Positions 39,470 to 48,662 are shown, numbered from the stretch's first letter. The stretch: 64,000 nucleotides of DNA from Clostridia bacterium (GCA_017456555.1 JAFTJF010000001.1:62001-126000), one strand, 5' to 3'. Numbers and translations are program-made. The notes: generated by a model not told the origin, from the letters alone.

Positions 39470-41995
39470 TTAGTTATCTAAATCCTCAATTTTTATTTCT
39501 GGATAATCTGCAAAAATTGCTCCTGCTAAATCATCTTTTACTTTAAATTCTTTTACATATCCACCAAGTGAATTTGCTTTATCTTTTAAAGCTTCTACAT
39601 CAGAATTTACATATATTTTAGCTTTTCCTTTTCCATTTTTAGCTTCTTGAACTAAGTTTGAAACTGGTGAGTTACCATCAAAAGCAACTACTATTGAATT
39701 TCTTCTTTCAAAAATTTCATAGTTAAAACTTTTATAAATTCCCATTTCTTCTCTTTCTGTTGAAATTCTAATTCCATTAATATTTTCTTTTAATAAATTA
39801 TCAACTTCTTCAGCAGAAACTTCTTTTGGAACAATTGCACTAATTTCAAAGTTTTTATTTAACTCTCTTGCAGCATCTAAAACAGCTTTTTCATAACCAT
39901 TTACTTTATGACCAACTACAAAATAAACTTTTTCATCATCTAGATTTTCAACTAATCTTCTTATTGCTTTTCTTCCATTTTCGTCAAGTACTGTTTCTCT
40001 ATCTTTAGCATTAAAGCTTCCTCCAGCAATAACAATTGGAATTTTATTTTCAGGAAGAGTTTTAATTTTTCCTTTAAGTTTAGATTCAGAATCTAATTTG
40101 TTACTGATTCTCATTTCTACAGTATTTTCTTTGCTTGCTTCAATATTTTTTTGTTCTAATTCTAAAACTGCTTCTCTTATTGTTCTTCCTGCCAAGAATT
40201 CTTCAAATCTTTTTGATTTTTCTTCAAAATATTTTTTTCTATCTTCGATAATTTCATCTTCAACTTTTCTCATTTTAGCAAAATCATCATCATCTAATCC
40301 TAATAAGTTATGAAGAGCTAATTGTTCATCAATTGTATCACTTCCATAGAATCCACATCCATCTGTTCCTTGAACACATCTTACTCCTGCAGCTAAATAT
40401 TGTTTTAAAGGATGCCTTTCAATATCTGTTAAATTGTTTAATCTAACATTTGATGTTAATTGGAATTCTAATATTGCATTTGTTTTAACCATTTCTTTCA
40501 TTAAGTCTTTACCTTCTTTAGTATTTAGGTCTGCTGTATATAATCCATGACCTAATCTAAATCTTGGCATTTTTTGTCCTGGTTTTAATGCATCTTTTAT
40601 ACATTCAATTGATTTTGCAACATTATCTCTTAAGCAATCATTTTCACCAGCATGAATTCTAACTGTAAATCCTTCATCTTCTGTCACAGCATATTGAACT
40701 AATTCATCTATTGCTGGTTTTAAATCTGCTATATCATTTATTTCTTCACCAATAAAATCACTACCTACAACATATGGGCTTTTAGCAACAGCTTTTAATA
40801 CATCTATATTTTCTCTTAAATAATTACTTGCTGTTTTTTGATCTCTTATTATTGTTAGAGGAACTCTTCTTAAACCAACTAATAATCTAATTGAAACTCC
40901 TGTTTCAGCTTCGATTTTAGGAAATAATTCATGAACTTCTTCTAATAATTTTATTGCTGGTTCTCCAGCTTTTGTTAAATCTGTATCTGTTATTTCTGTA
41001 TATGAAATATGTTGTTTTTGATATTCTCTAGCAATCCATAAATATTTGTCTTGTCTTAAGCTATTGTTTTCATATGGACTTCCTGTTTTTTTATCTTCTA
41101 ATATTTTTTTAACATAAGCTACAATATCTTTTTCTGGAATTGCTTCTATTTTTTTAGTTGTTAATTTAATTTTTTCTTCAGAAATTTTAGCTTTACAAAA
41201 TACATATCTATAAATATAAACTTTTTCTAAGTTTGTAAATACTGATTGACCATCTTTTAATAATGCTAAACTACTTCTAATTTTTGAAATATTTTCTTCT
41301 GCATTTTCTGGGTTATTTAAAATTAAATCAGCAAAATTTATAAAAGTATTATCATCTATTTTTCTTGTTAAATATTTTCCTTCTAAACCTGAATTTTCAT
41401 ATTCTTTTTCAACAGGTTTTCTAGCTTCCATAACAACTTTTTCTTGTTTATCTGTTAATTTTAAATCTAATTTTTTTACATAATATAATGGATATTTTGC
41501 TTGGTGAACAATACCAAGAGCGATTAACACATCTGGTGTTAAATTTGCATTCATATGTGTATGTAAATCCGTTTTAAATTTTGATTTTTTGAAAATATAA
41601 GATTTAACAATTGTTTTCTTGATATCAAATTTATAATCTTTTGTTTGAGACATTAAAGTTTTTGAAATAGCTGGTATTTTAGCTTTTACTTCAATTCTAT
41701 TTTCATAGATATTTGCTATTTTCATACCTGCTAATCTAAAAATATATACATCTTCATTATCTGCATTTATAGAAGCTGGTATTACGCCTTTAATTATTTT
41801 TAATCCATTTTCTGGATCTCTTTCATATTCTAATCCAGAAATTCTAGCTAAATTTGAAATTAAATTTCCACTTTTATGATTAGGAGTTCTTATAATATAT
41901 GTAAGTTCATCTGGTACTTTCCCTCTATATAATTCAACTACAACATCTTTTTCTTTATCCATGTAGAACTTATTAACGTATGTTAATTTTTCCAT
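39470..41995 (-). CDS. Adenosine deaminase-family protein fused to a C-terminal SLOG-like domain
   Basis: About 841 residues, more than twice a normal adenosine deaminase. Parts in order: an N-terminal region of about 140 residues with beta-strand character; an amidohydrolase-type deaminase domain (about 140-610) with metal ligands DLHTHMN (about 143-149), the catalytic HAGEND (448-453), LGHG (481-484) and GTDG (543-546), all intact; and a C-terminal domain (about 650-825) with IPIVIAGGSFNAKDRE, VYFVVGHKVNGYEKAV and SIVVAFDGNSPVSNLVQEA, a layout like the SLOG/LOG/DprA nucleotide-binding Rossmann fold. About 300 residues separate HxH and HAGE, roughly 100 more than in typical ADA. Substrate and ligand are unknown. 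A GTG at 42007 lies too close to the GGAG site, so I choose the ATG at 41995 (spacing about 13). Own promoter and terminator. Confidence 0.8.
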   Translation of the reverse strand: MEKLTYVNKFYMDKEKDVVVELYRGKVPDELTYIIRTPNHKSGNLISNLARISGLEYERDPENGLKIIKGVIPASINADNEDVYIFRLAGMKIANIYENRIEVKAKIPAISKTLMSQTKDYKFDIKKTIVKSYIFKKSKFKTDLHTHMNANLTPDVLIALGIVHQAKYPLYYVKKLDLKLTDKQEKVVMEARKPVEKEYENSGLEGKYLTRKIDDNTFINFADLILNNPENAEENISKIRSSLALLKDGQSVFTNLEKVYIYRYVFCKAKISEEKIKLTTKKIEAIPEKDIVAYVKKILEDKKTGSPYENNSLRQDKYLWIAREYQKQHISYTEITDTDLTKAGEPAIKLLEEVHELFPKIEAETGVSIRLLVGLRRVPLTIIRDQKTASNYLRENIDVLKAVAKSPYVVGSDFIGEEINDIADLKPAIDELVQYAVTEDEGFTVRIHAGENDCLRDNVAKSIECIKDALKPGQKMPRFRLGHGLYTADLNTKEGKDLMKEMVKTNAILEFQLTSNVRLNNLTDIERHPLKQYLAAGVRCVQGTDGCGFYGSDTIDEQLALHNLLGLDDDDFAKMRKVEDEIIEDRKKYFEEKSKRFEEFLAGRTIREAVLELEQKNIEASKENTVEMRISNKLDSESKLKGKIKTLPENKIPIVIAGGSFNAKDRETVLDENGRKAIRRLVENLDDEKVYFVVGHKVNGYEKAVLDAARELNKNFEISAIVPKEVSAEEVDNLLKENINGIRISTEREEMGIYKSFNYEIFERRNSIVVAFDGNSPVSNLVQEAKNGKGKAKIYVNSDVEALKDKANSLGGYVKEFKVKDDLAGAIFADYPEIKIEDLDN

Positions 41996-42046
41996 TATTA
42001 TAAACACTCTCCTTTTCTTTTTATTTTTTCAACTTGTTAATTCTAT

Positions 42047-42075
42047 ATTATAACAGAAAAAGCGCACCATTTCAA
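42047..42075 (-). promoter_or_regulatory. Promoter of the ADA-SLOG gene
   Basis: TTGAAA (42070-42075) and TATAAT (42047-42052), spacing exactly 17. Confidence 0.75.
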
Positions 42076-42090
42076 GAAAAACTTTCATTT

Positions 42091-42108
42091 TATGTAAATT
42101 TTTACATA
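42091..42108. promoter_or_regulatory. Palindrome upstream of the ADA-SLOG promoter
   Basis: Perfect inverted repeat TATGTAAA-TT-TTTACATA, 16 bases upstream of the -35 box, with a further TTTACACA-like half-site next to it (about 42110-42117 region). It fits an operator for a dimeric regulator, but AT-rich DNA makes such repeats commoner by chance. Confidence 0.4.
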
Positions 42109-42193
42109 ATTTACACACTTTTTATCTTAATTTTCTCAGAAAGTACTCTCTTCCTTGTAATTTAAAAGCTTTTTACATTATATTTATATAATC

Positions 42194-42245
42194 AAAAAGA
42201 GTTACTAAAAAACAAGTAATTAACTTATTTTTAGTAACTCTTTTT
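42194..42245 (-). terminator. Terminator of the HD-domain gene
   Basis: Eighteen-bp perfect stem (42194-42211 with 42228-42245), further pairing inside, T-rich 3' end on the minus strand. Confidence 0.88.
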
Positions 42246-42246
42246 A

Positions 42247-43083
42247 TTACTTACATTTTTCTTCTATATAACTATTTGCTAAATTTCTCATATTTGCAAT
42301 TTTCTCAATAGTATCTGGATTTTTATAATTTATTCTATTAAAACATTTGTTAACTAAATCATTTTCTTTTAAATATCTTAATGATTCATCAAAATTGTAA
42401 TCAAAAATAAATGCAATGTACGCACTCCATCTATCTAAACAAGTTTGAGTATCACCATATTTTATAAGCGATTTTTTCATAAAGGTATTATAAATATCAT
42501 CAGAAATTTTTTCATTATTAATAACTTCAACATCATCAGTTCCAAGTAAAACTTTAAAACTTTCTGTTAATTTTACTCTGAAATTATCTGTTTTATCATT
42601 ATCTCTAATTAGTTTAGCATGTAATAACTCTTGTTCAGACAATCCTTCCTCAATGCTAATTCTGTTATGATTTAAAATTGCTTTATAAATTATATTGTCA
42701 TATTTATCATCTTCAATAAATCTTCTAATCATATTATCTTCAAATAATACTTTACAACCATAAATTGCATGATCAAAAAGAGTAGTATCTGCATTATCAT
42801 AAACATCGTTATTAGCTTTTGATTGTTCAAATCTTCCTATATCATGAAGAAGTGCAATTAATCTTGAAAGATTTGTATCCTCTTCATTTAAATTCAATTG
42901 TTTAGCTAAATACTCACTAGCTTTCACAACTCCATATGTATGAGTTACTTTTAAAGCAACTTTTTCACTTTCTACATCATATTCTTTTAAATACTCTTTA
43001 AACGCTTTTTCTGCTTTTATTATATCTATCATTTTATTTTTTGATATTAAAATATCTTTTCTCCTTTTATAATTTTCTACCAT
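42247..43083 (-). CDS. HD-domain hydrolase
   Basis: 278 residues with the HD metal-binding order: VTHTYGVVKASEYLA (His about 48), LLHDIGRFEQ (HD about 75-76), DHAIYGCKVL and a later Asp (RDNDKTDNF). HD proteins of this kind are phosphohydrolases acting on nucleotides or cyclic nucleotides; the substrate is not known. The annotated ATG overlaps the stop of the upstream gene by 7 bases and has no ribosome site of its own, while an AAAGGAG at about 43060-43066 points to a start further in, at the ATT near 43053 or less likely the ATG at 43032. Start therefore uncertain. Confidence 0.75.
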   Translation of the reverse strand: MVENYKRRKDILISKNKMIDIIKAEKAFKEYLKEYDVESEKVALKVTHTYGVVKASEYLAKQLNLNEEDTNLSRLIALLHDIGRFEQSKANNDVYDNADTTLFDHAIYGCKVLFEDNMIRRFIEDDKYDNIIYKAILNHNRISIEEGLSEQELLHAKLIRDNDKTDNFRVKLTESFKVLLGTDDVEVINNEKISDDIYNTFMKKSLIKYGDTQTCLDRWSAYIAFIFDYNFDESLRYLKENDLVNKCFNRINYKNPDTIEKIANMRNLANSYIEEKCK

Positions 43084-43952
43084 TCAAATTCTGGCTCTTC
43101 ATAAGTTATGTTTCCATTTTCATCAATAACAAAATTTATAGTAATTGCTCTAAAAAAGTCATCATCACTAGATGTTTTTCTAACTAGAACAAACTTATAT
43201 TCTCCTTCTTCATTTAGTTCACCATATAAACCAGTCCAACTGCATCTACCTTTTAGCTTTAAAGTTTCATCTTCTGTCTTTTCCCAAATTTGATTTTTAT
43301 AGTCTGATAGTCCTATTATTTCAAGTTCTTCCCATTCACTTTTATATTTATCTTTATTTAGATTCTCACCAGAAGGAGATATTATTGTAGTACCATTTTC
43401 TGTTTCAACCACATTACGATTTATCGTATTTTCAAATTCTTCTGTTAATACTTGATTATGAGCTACATTTGATAAATTTTTCTTTTGAATATAATATGAA
43501 AAATCCTCTCCATAGTCTAACGGATATTTGTTTGAATCTGTAATAGAAATTTCCATACTAGTGTTTGTAAATTTTTCAATTTCGACAGAAATATTATCTT
43601 GTGAATAATTAAAATATCTTAATACTCGTATTGGTATTTCCATATCTGATTTTTCTTTCACAATTTCAACTTTATCAGCTGTAAATCTGCCTGGAAACAT
43701 TGCATCTGATATGCCATCATAATGAGCTATAATTTCTTGTCCTTGTTTAAATTCAGCCATATCTCTTCCTTCAACTACTACTTCATATAGTGAAAAATCA
43801 GTATCTTTTTCTATTGTTTTTAAATAATTATCTTCAACTTCAACAACAACTAATCTCATCCTTACGCCATTATTATTCAAAATAATAAAAGCTCCCCCAG
43901 CCAGCAAAACCAATATTACAAACACTAATAAAACTTTAATTCCTTTTTTCAT
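43077..43952 (-). CDS. Membrane-anchored extracytoplasmic protein of unknown function
   Basis: 291 residues. One N-terminal membrane helix (residues 5-27, VLLVFVILVLLAGGAFIIL) with no lipobox anchors a beta-rich outer part. That part seems to have two regions: an OB-like segment (about 30-95, LVVVEVEDNYLKTIE...IIAHYDG) and a later Ig-like one (about 105-285) ending in VIDENGNITYEEPEFEW. No named family recognised. Overlaps the HD gene. Confidence 0.6.
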   Translation of the reverse strand: MKKGIKVLLVFVILVLLAGGAFIILNNNGVRMRLVVVEVEDNYLKTIEKDTDFSLYEVVVEGRDMAEFKQGQEIIAHYDGISDAMFPGRFTADKVEIVKEKSDMEIPIRVLRYFNYSQDNISVEIEKFTNTSMEISITDSNKYPLDYGEDFSYYIQKKNLSNVAHNQVLTEEFENTINRNVVETENGTTIISPSGENLNKDKYKSEWEELEIIGLSDYKNQIWEKTEDETLKLKGRCSWTGLYGELNEEGEYKFVLVRKTSSDDDFFRAITINFVIDENGNITYEEPEFEW

Positions 43953-44030
43953 AAAACATCATTCCTCTTTTGAATTTTTATACAATTACGATATCATAAA
44001 AGAATCTAATTATCAACTTAATAAACAAAA

Positions 44031-44052
44031 AAGACATCTTTTATGATGCCTT
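44031..44052 (-). terminator. Terminator of the alarmone synthetase gene
   Basis: Eight-bp stem AAGACATC/GATGCCTT (one G-U pair) followed on the minus strand by TTTTGTTT. Confidence 0.65.
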
Positions 44053-44069
44053 CTTTATTTAATATTTAA

Positions 44070-44828
44070 TTATAGTTTAAAGAAAATCTTTTTCTTGTTT
44101 GAGTCTTCTTTAGTATCTGCAGCCTCAATCATCAAGTTTTCTTTTTGTTCTTTTTCTAATCTGTTTGATATAGTCAACATATTTTCATCAATACTATTTA
44201 TTATTTTTGCATATTTCACTAAATTGTTAGACTCATTTTTTGTTATTTTTGCATTTTTGTATTTTAACTTATGTTCTAAACTTGCCCAGAAATCCATTCC
44301 TAAAGTACGAAGTTGAATTTCAACTTTCACATACATAATTCCTGAAGAAAAATTAACAGGAACTTCAGCAATTAAGTGATAACTCATATAACCACTTTTC
44401 TTAGGCTTCTTTAAGTAATCTTTTCTATTTAATATTCTTATGTCTTGAAAATCTTCAATAATTTCCACTAATCTATAAACATCTTTTTTGAAATTACAAA
44501 CAATTCTAATTCCAGCAATGTCATTTATCTCTTGAAACATGTTTCCATATGTTGGAGCTAAATTCTTTCTTCTTAATTTTTCTAGAATACTTTCAGGTTT
44601 CTTAATTCTTGTAGAAATATATTCTATCGGTTCATAATCTGAAAAAATTTTAAGTTCATCTTGCAAAATTTCCATTTTTGTTTTTATTTCTTTTAGTGCA
44701 GAATTATATAAAAACATCATTTTTTGAAAATTTTGATCATTTATATCTATTGTTTCACTATTAACTAAATTATTTTCCATTTTTATTAAATACTCGTTAT
44801 TATCACTCGTACTTTCATTTTCAATCAT
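44070..44828 (-). CDS. Small alarmone synthetase, (p)ppGpp synthase (RelQ/RelP-type)
   Basis: 252 residues with only the RelA/SpoT synthetase domain. Visible are ISTRIKKPESILEKLRRK (about residues 67-84, ATP-binding basic segment), NDIAGIRIVC (Asp about 98), KKSGYMSYHLIAE and VEIQLRTLGMDFWASLEHKLKYK (catalytic Glu-x-Gln region). No HD hydrolase, TGS or ACT domains, so it is a synthase-only enzyme that transfers pyrophosphate from ATP to GDP/GTP. Which small class (RelP or RelQ) cannot be decided. It lies in a region with several other nucleotide enzymes. Confidence 0.88.
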   Translation of the reverse strand: MIENESTSDNNEYLIKMENNLVNSETIDINDQNFQKMMFLYNSALKEIKTKMEILQDELKIFSDYEPIEYISTRIKKPESILEKLRRKNLAPTYGNMFQEINDIAGIRIVCNFKKDVYRLVEIIEDFQDIRILNRKDYLKKPKKSGYMSYHLIAEVPVNFSSGIMYVKVEIQLRTLGMDFWASLEHKLKYKNAKITKNESNNLVKYAKIINSIDENMLTISNRLEKEQKENLMIEAADTKEDSNKKKIFFKL

Positions 44829-44931
44829 CCGATCACCCTTTCTTTTGTTTTATTTTCAAATATATTTTATATATTGTTTATTAAATAAACATTAAAGATT
44901 TGTGAATTTTTGGTGAACGTCGCATCACACT

Positions 44932-45489
44932 CTAGACAACTTTTATACCAGCTTGTGACATTAATTTAAATGCAATTTCATTATATTCTTCTCTTCTATG
45001 ATTATCTGAATTAAATGTTTCGACTGCATTTTTAGGAACAACAATTTCAATGTTTCTATTTTTTTGATTAAAATAATTATTAAGTGGAATTGCTAAATTT
45101 AAAACACATATGTCTGTGCAACAACCAACTATTGTTACTTGTTTTAAATTTTCCATTTCATCTAAGTCTTTCATAAAATTTTCTGCATACATTGCACTAG
45201 TTGAATTTTTTTCATAAACATTTTCAGAGTTTTCGAATTTTTTTAATTCTTCTACAAGTTCTGATTCACTTGTTCCTTTTAAACAATGTACTGGATATGA
45301 TTTAAATTCAATTGCATCTTTTCCATGACAATCTTTTATAAAAATTGTATTTTCTTGATTTACTTCTACTAATTTAACAATTTCTGGAATTATATTTTCT
45401 ATATATTTATCAGCCATTGCCCCTTCTCTTACAAATCCATTTACCATATCTACAACAACTAATAAATTCTCAACATTTTCTTTAATCAT
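44932..45489 (-). CDS. Cysteine hydrolase, probable nicotinamidase
   Basis: 185 residues of the isochorismatase-like fold. Catalytic Asp in VVVDMVNGF (about residue 14), Lys in the IKDCHGKDA region and Cys in VTIVGCCTDICVLN (about 131-136). The DCHGKDAIEF...YPVHCLKGT segment resembles the metal-binding DxH...H and GT motifs of PncA nicotinamidases, which feed NAD salvage. Other amidase relatives remain possible. ATG after AGGAGGG. Confidence 0.75.
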   Translation of the reverse strand: MIKENVENLLVVVDMVNGFVREGAMADKYIENIIPEIVKLVEVNQENTIFIKDCHGKDAIEFKSYPVHCLKGTSESELVEELKKFENSENVYEKNSTSAMYAENFMKDLDEMENLKQVTIVGCCTDICVLNLAIPLNNYFNQKNRNIEIVVPKNAVETFNSDNHRREEYNEIAFKLMSQAGIKVV

Positions 45490-45508
45490 AATAAAGCCCT
45501 CCTAAAAA

Positions 45509-46798
45509 TTAAATTACAAATATAAATAATCCTATACTCATTATACAAATTGCTATTGTTGAAACCACAACTTGTCCTTTTAAAATTTTATTCTTTTCTT
45601 CTTGCATTCCTTTTGCAATCATAATGCTAGCAATTGATATTGGTATTAACATATATCTTGAATGCATTGAACACATATATGGCATTTGGATATTTAAGAA
45701 GAAGTAAAATGCCCACCACATCAAAAATGTAAATGTAAGTATTTTTTCTTTTTTAAAGTTTTTTATCATAAAATATATTGCATCAAAAATTAAGGTAATA
45801 GCTATAATTACCATTATTTTTATGAAAATACTATGTTCTAAAACAGCTCCAAAATTCAAAGATGAATAAAGTAAATAATTCCATATATTAACTCCACTCA
45901 TTTTAAAAATATTTGGAATTCCGAATCTTGCCCAAAAACTTTGATCAGCTATACTAAAATATTCATATGGTTCTATAATACCTAAAGCATTTGTGCCTCT
46001 CATAAAGTTAAATATTTGGAACCAGAAGCCAAGTACTAAAGCAATTATTGTAAAAACAATTAGTTCAATTAATAATTTTCCTACTTTCTCATCATTATTT
46101 ACAAGTTCTATCAATTTCTTAAAGTAAACATATATAGCAGGAACAATCATTACATACATTGAAGATTTTGTCATTAATCCCAAACCTATGCTCAAAGCAA
46201 TGATTATAGTATTTTTCATACTTGGATTTTTATTCCATTTTATTAAATATAACGAACAAATTATACCAAACATTGTAACTAATTGGTCATTATTTAATGA
46301 GCCTGAAAAATAAATATAAAGTGGATAAAAGCTAAATAATAACATTGGTATAATTTTATATTTATCTTCTATTTCTAATTCTTTTAATATTTTATATAGT
46401 GCAATTAAAATTACAACTGAATATATTAAAGAAACAATTTGCATACTTTCAAATTTAAATTCAAGAGAATCTGATACCAAATCAACAACTTTAAGCCAAT
46501 TTGCCATAATAAAATGATGTAATGGTGGATGATAAAATTGACCTATGATTTGTGTTGGCAAAGAGCTATATTTATATAAATGTAAAATATAATTTATATG
46601 TCTTGCTTCATTATAACCTGTATCAAAATTTTCTAATAAATATTGATAATCTATTTCTGTATTTTCCATTGGGTTTGCTTCAACGCCAAAATCAAATTGA
46701 AATTGAGCTATATTAAATTTTGAAATATAAAAAATTCTCATTATAATTGCTAACAATACTATAGCAATTAATATAATTTTATACTTATCTTTTTTCAT
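45509..46798 (-). CDS. GT-C/GT39-like multi-pass membrane glycosyltransferase
   Basis: 429 residues with about ten helices. After the first helix a long outer loop includes FYHPPLHHFIMANWLK (about 103-118), resembling the HPPL signature of ArnT/PMT-like (GT39) transferases, and acidic residues lie earlier in the loop (about 46-56). Likely moves a sugar from a polyprenyl carrier to a lipid or protein on the outer face; substrate unknown. Confidence 0.65.
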   Translation of the reverse strand: MKKDKYKIILIAIVLLAIIMRIFYISKFNIAQFQFDFGVEANPMENTEIDYQYLLENFDTGYNEARHINYILHLYKYSSLPTQIIGQFYHPPLHHFIMANWLKVVDLVSDSLEFKFESMQIVSLIYSVVILIALYKILKELEIEDKYKIIPMLLFSFYPLYIYFSGSLNNDQLVTMFGIICSLYLIKWNKNPSMKNTIIIALSIGLGLMTKSSMYVMIVPAIYVYFKKLIELVNNDEKVGKLLIELIVFTIIALVLGFWFQIFNFMRGTNALGIIEPYEYFSIADQSFWARFGIPNIFKMSGVNIWNYLLYSSLNFGAVLEHSIFIKIMVIIAITLIFDAIYFMIKNFKKEKILTFTFLMWWAFYFFLNIQMPYMCSMHSRYMLIPISIASIMIAKGMQEEKNKILKGQVVVSTIAICIMSIGLFIFVI

Positions 46799-46867
46799 TT
46801 TTTCTCCTAACTAATTTTTTAATCATTAGTCTATTTTTTATAATTACATTTAATTTAAAATAAATCT

Positions 46868-47485
46868 TTACTCTTCCGAATCAAAAACACTGCTTGCAAT
46901 AAAATCAACAACTTTACTATCTTTGTTTGCATCATTTCTTTTTGTACTATGTTTTTCTTCCTCAGTTAGTTCTACTAAATATTTATTAAATTCTGGTATT
47001 ATTGCAATTGAATCTAGTGGATAACCTGGATTTCTCATATTTGAAGCTTTATCAACAAAATAAAAATGACTTTTACTCCAAGTGTGTTCTTTTGCTCCAT
47101 TTGGTCCATACACAACCATTCCATAAACCCATTTAGCTGTTAGTTTTCCACCATTTTGTTTTACTAAATTTGTATAATATTCAATCATTTCTTCATCTGA
47201 TAATTCTTTTCCGTTTACTCTTCTTACATGAGTTCCTGGTTGTTTTTCTTCTGGTAATTCTTCAATAAATAAAGAATTATCCATTCCAATAGAAACAATT
47301 CCAGTAGCATCATAATATGCTTTTGCTTTTATATATGCATTTTCTATACAGTTTTTTCCATTTTCTTCTGGATTTAAATTTAAATCTAAATCTTTCAAAG
47401 TTATTAATTCTATATTTTTCTTTTTTAATTCTTCAGCATATTTTCTAACTTTTGCTGGATTTGTTGTTGCAAATAAAACTTTCAT
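46868..47485 (-). CDS. HAM1/RdgB-like non-canonical purine NTP pyrophosphatase (divergent)
   Basis: 205 residues. The N-terminal VLFATTNPAKVRKYAEEL (T/SxNxxK, residues 3-20) and GMDNSLFIEELP (in place of SDDSGL) segments match the HAM1 fold. It is more diverged than the canonical copy at 57525-58097: it has HVRRVNGKELSD where FSARYAG-type residues are expected. Probably cleans up a nucleotide pool, perhaps with a different substrate. Twelve bases from the DUF2207-like gene start side. Confidence 0.75.
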   Translation of the reverse strand: MKVLFATTNPAKVRKYAEELKKKNIELITLKDLDLNLNPEENGKNCIENAYIKAKAYYDATGIVSIGMDNSLFIEELPEEKQPGTHVRRVNGKELSDEEMIEYYTNLVKQNGGKLTAKWVYGMVVYGPNGAKEHTWSKSHFYFVDKASNMRNPGYPLDSIAIIPEFNKYLVELTEEEKHSTKRNDANKDSKVVDFIASSVFDSEE

Positions 47486-47496
47486 TTTTTCTCCTT

Positions 47497-48534
47497 CTAT
47501 TTAAAAATCACATATCTACTTACATCATATAATACTTTAGTGTTTTCATTAAACATTACAGAATAAATTAAATACTCATCCCACAATTTTAGCTGTTCTT
47601 TTTCTTTATCTTTTAATAAGCTATATCTTTTTATATAATTTTTTAAACCTTCTAAATTAACGTTAACCACTTCACCAAGTTCTGTCCTAAAAGAAGTTTT
47701 TTGTGTGTTAATATGATATGCTATATAATTAAGAAATAAAAATATCATCATTCCAGGCATAAGAATAATATAACCAATAAGTGAGAAAGTATCTTCAAAA
47801 GGTCCCATATCCATTTCTGCTATAGCAATTACAACAAAAACAATTACTACAATTGCAATAAAATAAAACAAAGCTTTTTTAATTCCTTTAATTATTAATT
47901 CTCCTGTGGTTCCTGTTGGTGTTCTTCCTTGCTTTGGTTTCTTTTCAACTAATCCACTTTGAATCCCTTCTTTTTTTGCCAAACTAGTAAATTCTTTCGG
48001 ATTTCTTATTTCAAGCCAACCATTTCTAATGTTTAAAAGAACATATTGTTCACTTTCTCTTAAATCTTCAATCGAATTATCTATTATTTCTATTCCTGTA
48101 TCTTTTATTTTTATTTTATTTTTTAATTCTAACGCTAAAAGCGTTATTACAGCATATTTATCTAAATCTTCTTTAAAATCATCTATATATGCTAATGACA
48201 TTACTGAATATTCTTTTAATAATTCTCTAGAAAGTTCTTTTCCATTTATAAAATCCACTTTTGATAATGAGAATTTTCTAGTTTGATATGACATTGTATC
48301 TATTACTGCAGCAATTACTATAAATAAAATTCCTAATATCCAAAGATATACAATATCATAAACTTTTGCTACAAGTTCATCAAAAAACACATATTCACTA
48401 TTTCCTTTGTTAATTAAATACTCTACTCCAACTTTTAAAAGCCCCATATAACTAAGTGTAACTAATATCATAACTACAATTAAAGTATAACATCTTTTTT
48501 TATTCAAAAATCTTTTTAATTTATTTTCTTTCAT
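47497..48534 (-). CDS. Membrane protein with DUF2207-like cytoplasmic module
   Basis: 345 residues. Four hydrophobic helices in two pairs (about 15-35 and 58-78; about 218-240 and 252-275). Between them is a soluble segment with ALELKNKIKIKDTGIEI, and the C-terminus KLWDEYLIYSVMF echoes IWEQYLVYATAF of the DUF2207 protein at 60301-62451. The N-terminal DUF2207 outer domain is missing. Function unknown. Confidence 0.55.
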   Translation of the reverse strand: MKENKLKRFLNKKRCYTLIVVMILVTLSYMGLLKVGVEYLINKGNSEYVFFDELVAKVYDIVYLWILGILFIVIAAVIDTMSYQTRKFSLSKVDFINGKELSRELLKEYSVMSLAYIDDFKEDLDKYAVITLLALELKNKIKIKDTGIEIIDNSIEDLRESEQYVLLNIRNGWLEIRNPKEFTSLAKKEGIQSGLVEKKPKQGRTPTGTTGELIIKGIKKALFYFIAIVVIVFVVIAIAEMDMGPFEDTFSLIGYIILMPGMMIFLFLNYIAYHINTQKTSFRTELGEVVNVNLEGLKNYIKRYSLLKDKEKEQLKLWDEYLIYSVMFNENTKVLYDVSRYVIFK

Positions 48535-48586
48535 CTTAAGTTTCTCTCCTATATTTTTTCCGATTTTATTTTATCATACAGACATA

Positions 48587-48622
48587 AAAAAATAAAGTAT
48601 GATAATTCATACTTTATTTTTT
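48587..48622 (-). terminator. Terminator of the acetyltransferase gene
   Basis: Perfect 16-bp AT-rich stem (48587-48602 with 48607-48622) and a 4-base loop, with Us at the 3' arm on the minus strand. Confidence 0.75.
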
Positions 48623-48662
48623 ATATTTATACACTTATATTATTTTTTAATTATGTCTCTAA

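Noticed and set aside
38613-43083. A RADAR-type (RdrA-RdrB) defence system
   Set aside because: The deaminase is large like RdrB, but no RdrA-like ATPase is nearby and the C-terminal SLOG-like domain is not part of RdrB. I report it as a different, unassigned architecture.
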